Shown piece by piece: positions 58,401 to 64,000 of a DNA stretch of 64,000 bases; position 1 is the stretch's first letter; each line of letters begins with the position of its first letter. The stretch spans positions 621,501 through 685,500 of the forward strand of contig JAFEUB010000725.1 of NCBI GenBank assembly GCA_024529925.1, written 5' to 3'. The notes beneath the pieces were generated by a model. It saw only the letters and a program-made list of their open reading frames with translations. It did not search any database and had not been told where the DNA came from. The translations under genes and the position numbers were made by a program. Source of the DNA: Ophthalmolycus amberensis (Eukaryota; Chordata; Actinopteri; Perciformes; Zoarcidae).

Positions 58401-60143
58401 TACAACATCAGTTGTTCTGTCTAATGAGCAACTCTTTAATGATGTGGATGGCTTTACATCGGAGATAGTTGAAAGACAGACTTGACTCTAGTGTCCTGAA
58501 TGACATCCAATTTCCAGTTGTTCTAATTTCACTGCTGATCTTACCTGAGTAAGGATGTCATAAATGTGGATGCAACTCTCTCATGACATTGGTGACAAAA
58601 AGGGATTTGGTAGAAACTACACAGAACTCTATGTTTGAAGGATTACATGGATTTCTAGTGTTGCAGTTGTGCCAACTACCTGCTTTCCCCCCTCATCTCA
58701 GTCCAAGCAGAGATCAGTGCACGGAGCAGGTACAGATCTCCTGCCATCGGCACTGAGGCGTCTCCTGAAGCCATGCAGGAGGTCCCAGGCCCCCTTAGTT
58801 TCCTGCAGTGATTGACAGGCAGCTTAATCCCAGAGAAGCCAAAAGGAAATAACATCAAAATGCACTTAATTACCCTTTTTTCTTCCTCCTGCAGGCCTTT
58901 CTACCACATGTGTGGCATGTATCTGAAATTACACTCCGCGTATGAAAAGGCTGAGCAATGATTCTCGTGCTTGTGTTAGCATGCACCTCAGACCAATTTG
59001 TGGAGCGTATGGAAGAGTGTCACGCTGTTATTAGAGCTTACAGAGCCGAGGAACTAAATTATGAGTTGTCCCTTGTTTACATCAGACACTACACCCTCTG
59101 CTCTTCTGACTGTAAAAATGTGTGAAGAATGTACTAATGACACATGGTGTGCACCGTATGAACCGCCGTACTCGCAGCACATGGGAGGTATGTCCCTGTG
59201 GCTATGCTGACATGAAAACCAAATAAGCGAGCATCAGCTACACAAACGACTTCCTGCTTCACGCCGAGAGAGCTATCATTATCTCCCAAATAAAAGGATG
59301 TAAAAAAAAAAAGTTCTCAAAGCATATTGAGCCGTTATGTGAGGAGAAACGGTGACGTCTGAAGCCCAAAGCAGAGTGCGGGTAAAGTCGAATCAACAGC
59401 TAAAACAAATCCTGCATCCTGTTCTAGTTTACTGCAACGAACGGCACGGATCACTCGTTCACAGAGGGAGCAGGTATACGCTTCAAGTGACGCTTTAAAT
59501 TCCTGTGTAGGATTCGCTCATTCTTGATGGTTTCATCACCTCTCACCATTCACAGTTGATTAAGGCCGAGGAATGCGGTGGATCATCCCCGCAGCCAAGG
59601 GGGCAGCTGGAGGAACCTGGAAACAGTTGTGACAGTCATGCTAAAATAGGTTTGAGTAATGAACAGCCTGATGACAGACTAATGCTATATCAATACATCC
59701 ACTACATTTGTGCCCTCTTCAGATGCTTGGAATGATGAATGATGAAGCGTTTATGGGAACTTCAAGCAATAATCAGTGATATTTTCTGATATTACTGATT
59801 CTACCTTTCAGTTGATAATTCAGAATGGCCCTTGCTTGGCTGCTGGTATTACTGCTTAATGATATTGATATTTGCCATTTGCAATGATAAAGAAAAAAAG
59901 AGAGACCTTTAAACTTTATGATGAGAAGATTCAAAGTAAAAGGTACTTGATCTGACATTTGATAAGACACTTTTACAGTTGGCCTGAAACATTTACATTG
60001 TTACACGCAATATTTACATAATATTATAATTGATGTACGAATAATACATCGCTTTTCATTTACTTAAAGCTACATTAAGATTAACGATTGGACACAAAGA
60101 GAGAAACAAGCCAAGAATTGTCACCCAACTGTTTTCGCGACCT
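58401..60143. other. Intergenic DNA
   Basis: No exon, RNA gene or repeat structure was recognised. Confidence 0.5.
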
Positions 60144-60670
60144 GTTCTCACTCCCGACGTGTCAAATACCGACTTTTGATCAATGGCCCTCAGTGTCTGA
60201 TACCAACGCACCAAGGCACCATTTATCTGTATGATACTGCACCATGCTTTCAACTAACTCCAATGTCAACTTATCTGTGTCATTATTAGACGATAAGAGC
60301 ATCTGACGTAGTTTAGCGAGAATGTCCAGCGAGCAGGAAGTTAGGGAGAATGGGTCAAACAAACAGGACTTTCACCCAGCAGGTTGCTGTTGGTGTACTG
60401 TGTGAAACCAAGTCAACAAGACTAATTTACTGTAGTTTTGTTTTGTAACTTCCGCAATAATGCCGGTTATATAACAAGCATGCTTATTTTACAAAACAAA
60501 CATACTTATTTTAACTCAAACCACAATCTTTTCCTCAGCCTAACCAAGTACTTTTTTTGTTTAAGCAAACCTAAAAACTAAATAAACCGAAGTTTGAAGT
60601 TTATTTTGAAAAGACACTGTATGCATGTAACGAGCGGGAACTGACACGTCCAATGCTTGACGGGTTCCTA
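60144..60670 (+). mobile_element. Family 2 TIR element copy
   Basis: It starts TTCTCACTCCCGACGTGTCA and continues with ACCAAGGCACCATTTATCTG, GGACTTTCACCCAGCAGG, TCAGCCTAACCAAGTACTTT and CATGTAACGAGCGGGAACTG. It is colinear with the 40.9 kb copy, but the right inverted end is not clear. Confidence 0.65.
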
Positions 60671-62500
60671 AAGCTCTGATAAACTCGCTAACACAAACTG
60701 CCCAGCGCCACACAACAGAGAGAAAAAGTTCGCTGCGAGCTGGTGAACAGAGTTGAGCATGGTGGAGCCCAAAACAGAGCTAAAAGGAGAGTGAAGATTG
60801 AACGAATATTTGTTGGGTGGATAGAAGCGTTCAACTTAACTTTTTTGTCTCTACCAACTCGTGAGGGACATATCTTTCTCTCTGCTTAATACTCCGTTAT
60901 GTTCACCAGCTAGTCGCTAACTGCGTCTGTCTTCTGTTTGGAGCTGATCAGGTAGTTTACAGCCGGTTGCTTTAAAAAGCATTTGTTACTTTGTTATTAC
61001 AAGAATATCTGTTATAGCCACTTTGAAATACGTCACCAAAAATGTGTTCTTTTAAGATATTGCAGATTCTCCCTCTTACAACAAGTGTTGATCTTGACAG
61101 TGAAAGCAGCGGTGGTTCACCCCAGAATCAAATGTTCCATTTCCGAGACAGACACCAGACCAGACTCGGTTACATGCGACAGATCAAACCCTTTAAAAAC
61201 CTGCGAGGCCTCAATCACCACTTTAACGTCTCCTCCTGCAGACAGGAAACCCGAGGAGCTTTGTTTTTCCTCTGAGGTCTGGGTGTGCTTTACACTACCT
61301 GGGCAGGACCTCGCACACCTTATCTTTACGTCCAATCACCTGTCGGGTTTTTACGTTTGCATTGCTTCGGTTAGGAAACTATTCCGCTCGCATTCATCAA
61401 GCGCATATCTTTATGAGCTTCATGAGGAATTACTGAGATAAGACACAGTCATATTGTCAATGCATGCTTCAACAGCCTCTGTGATAGAGCTCTTAATCAC
61501 AGTGGAAAGGAAGTTCCAGAAGATGAATGCAGAGGCAAACTTTAGTATTATTCATTTTTTATTTCCCATACTGCACAAAAAATGTTTTGGATTTTTCCGT
61601 TTTGAGGTTCACAGTGAGGTCACTACAATGGCACAGATTTATAAACAGTGGAAAGTAGGAGATTAGTACAATAATGATGACTGCAAGGCTTAGTCATTCA
61701 CGCTGGCAACATTAGCCCAGGGTTGGATTGGGGCGCTCTCCACTCCAAAACGAGTTTTAACAAGTGACAAGACATGATATTCTGAAGGGAAAAAAAGACC
61801 TCAGCCCACTTCTGTGCCAAGCGTCAGGCTCTGGAAGCCCTCGCTGCTCGCTGCCTGTGATGCAGATCCTTTGTGGGTCTCTGTGTGACATTAAAAGCCA
61901 GATTGCATGTCAGCTGTCAGGGTAATGATACTGCAGAGAAAACAATAGCGACAACATCACTGTACCTGTGGGTTTGGTGACCTTTCATCTCGCTGCAGCC
62001 TCTGATGTTCAGACAAAGTCTGGCAGAGGTAGAAAGGGAGACAGAGATCACCTTCTGAAGATCTATAATGCAATTATACTCTGCAGCTTTTTTTCTGGCT
62101 GAAAGAGATTCCCTTGTACTTTGTTGTATGGGCCTTTGTCCATGAAATCTGTGACTAGTACTGTTGGGATGGGTCAACCACTTGTTATTCTTTAAAGAAC
62201 AATTACATAAATCTTGTGAGAAGAGCAGGAAGCCGAGGCACACTCACTATTTACCTTAGTAAAGTATTCTTAAGAATTACGTCTCTTACTTTGGCCTTCA
62301 AAGTAAGGGAGCGGTGGTAGATGAGTGTATAAAAACATTGCACACAAAAAACGCTTAATTGACTTGTAGTGGTGGCTGCCAAACAAAACATTTAGAACAA
62401 ATTAAAAAATCCCAAATCAAATAAATGTCAGAAACAGTACATTTACAGACATTTTCATTCAATGTTTTGCAGAGTAACACTGTTATTTTACAGATTTTTC
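60671..62500. other. Intergenic DNA
   Basis: Open frames near 60983-61441 were inspected and show no domain. No RNA gene was recognised. Confidence 0.45.
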
Positions 62501-62649
62501 CTAAATTATTATGCGTTCATCTGACCCAGAGAGTGCCACAGACCTCCATTTGTATTAACTCTCAGCACTATCTTTGCCATTTTAGGAAATACGCTCACTG
62601 TATTCTCCTTCTAGCAGAGAGTAAGATGACAAAAACGATATCGTTCTTC

Positions 62650-62850
62650 TGTCTGCATCATGAATTCAAAGGCTATAGCCAGCAGCCCAATAGCTTAGCT
62701 TAGCATAAACAAAAACAGTGAATTTTGGAACAAATTAACCAAAGGAGATGGGATTTTGTTACCGTTGGACAGAACCAGGTTAGCCATTTCCCCCACATTT
62801 CCTGTCTATATGCTAAGCTAAGCTAAGTACCTGCTGGCTGTGGGCTTAAA
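62650..62850. repeat. Inverted-repeat element with TAGCTTAGCTTAGCATA ends
   Basis: AATAGCTTAGCTTAGCATAA near 62690 is mirrored by TATGCTAAGCTAAGCTAAG near 62811-62829. A fragment of the same type lies at about 33985-34050 (TTAGCTTAGCTTAGCATAAA). It is probably a short non-autonomous element common in fish. Confidence 0.5.
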
Positions 62851-63044
62851 TTTAAACTGCTGTAGTCTTGAGCGGACAGCCATGTGAGTATCGATCTTCT
62901 CATCTGGCTCTCTGGCAGAACGCAAACAAGCCTATTTCCAAAAATGTTGATCTATTCCTTGCCATAACCATGGTCTCGCTCTAACCTTGACCAAACTTTA
63001 GTTTTCAAGCGCAGAAAGGAGAGGAGGAGAAAGTGAGAATTGGG

Positions 63045-63300
63045 AGCCAATCCCAGCTGACATTGGGTGAAGGCAGGGTACACTATCACAGGGCTGACAC
63101 ATACAGACAGACAACCATTCACACTCACATTCACACCCACCGGCAATTTAAAGTCATCAATTAACCTGCATGTCTTTGGACTGTGGGAGGAAGCCGGAGA
63201 ACCCGCAAAGAACCAATGCTGACACGGGAAGAACATGCAAACTCCACACAGAAGGGCAGTCCTGCCCGGGAATCGAACCCTGGTACCCACTTGCAGCCCG
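63045..63300. repeat. Common teleost interspersed repeat
   Basis: It has the ordered motifs AATCCCAGCTGACATTGGG, CACAGGGCTGACACATACAG, CCTGCATGTCTTTGGACTGT, GGGAGGAAGCCGGAGAACCC and GAACATGCAAACTCCACACA. These occur in many fish genomes. No coding capacity is seen. Confidence 0.7.
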
Positions 63301-64000
63301 TGCAGCTCTCATTTAATGTATTAATTATATAAATATAGTGATTGTATTTTTAAACCTTGAAATGCACAAATTGTTTCTGTCTGACCTGGCCTCTGACAAT
63401 ATGTCTTAATGTGGGTTTTGATAATAAGAGAATGTAGGGATGCGCTGCACCACCTGGTGAATGTAAAAAGTCAAACAAACACATTTGGGATCTAAGCTCA
63501 TATTTCTCAGAATAAGAAAAATAAAGGCTATTTCTTCCCTCTGCTTCCTGAGATGTGCATTCTGCTTTCCCATGGCGGCTCCACGTTGCTTGTTTCTGTC
63601 CCCCCTCTGTCATTGTTTAGACAGCTTGAGGCCTCCTCAAGAAGGGAAAGTTGATATTTATGCTGAGGCTTTCCGACTGACCGTAAGCAGGAGGAGTTTT
63701 TGCCCGGGCTCGGGCAGCCTGCCACTGATACAATCTTTTGATTCATACTTTTGGGGGAAAGAACGGACAGGTTCAGACAGCGGCTCTCAGATTGAACAGG
63801 TGAGGCTTTCTCTGCGTCTTTTGTATCCGCGCTGCAGGCTACGTCACCCAAATGCTCCACCAACACACATTTTCCACGGAGCTCTTCTCAGTGCTCCTCT
63901 TTTTTTCCAATTGATCTGGAAAGATGTTCCATCTCTATTTAGCCCCCGAGTGTGTTCCAGTGGTAGCTAACTGCAGGAGCGGATCCCCCCCGCTGCCGCC
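63301..64000. other. Window end, possibly the 5' side of another gene
   Basis: A long open frame (63485-63970 +) has no recognisable domain. A donor-like AACAG|GTGAGG at 63799/63800 and rising GC content toward the end could mark an untranslated first exon of a gene beyond the window. This is weak evidence. Confidence 0.2.

Noticed and set aside
63485..63970. 161-codon open frame at the window end
   Set aside because: No domain, no conserved motif, and a mixed composition; more likely non-coding or an untranslated exon.

Overview
The window is vertebrate, almost certainly teleost fish, nuclear DNA. It has long introns with GT/AG borders, very low coding density, and a fish-type repeat load: Tol2-like hAT, Tc1, L2, a DIRS/Ngaro-like element, and many MITE-like repeats. 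Nothing in it is prokaryotic; short open frames outside the exons below are chance or transposon-derived.

Three conserved units lie on the + strand. (1) ptpdc1 (about 5.9-19.7 kb) encodes a dual-specificity-type protein phosphatase. Nine coding exons join in frame to 708 codons, with an alternative first coding exon at 11.5 kb. (2) A let-7a / let-7f microRNA pair sits at 22.77-23.04 kb. (3) A complete four-exon Wnt7-class gene (27.35-39.46 kb, 349 aa) encodes a secreted palmitoylated ligand. The order ptpdc1, let-7, wnt7 matches no single human locus: PTPDC1 with let-7a-1/f-1 is at 9q22, and let-7a-3/b with WNT7B at 22q13. The window may therefore keep an ancestral linkage, and the Wnt protein mixes Wnt7a-like and Wnt7b-like residues.

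The rest is mostly mobile DNA. The left end holds a duplicated dispersed element, one copy carrying a 39-bp minisatellite, a 5'-truncated LINE and an L1-type remnant. Wnt7 intron 3 holds a Tol2-like hAT with a perfect 8-bp target duplication, a 637-bp MITE and a G-rich tandem-repeat block. At 46.5-57.3 kb there is a four-level nest: a TIR element split by a hAT element (8-bp duplication), which is split by a tyrosine-recombinase (DIRS/Ngaro-like) retroelement with split direct repeats, which in turn holds an L2 LINE with an intact 982-codon ORF2. The last 6 kb contain only repeats.

The window does not show a new immune or metabolic system. The most notable items are the YR retroelement and its nest, the possible third Wnt7 paralogue with its let-7 linkage, inverted repeats flanking ptpdc1 exon 7, and a perfect 43-bp-arm palindrome upstream of the ptpdc1 start codon.
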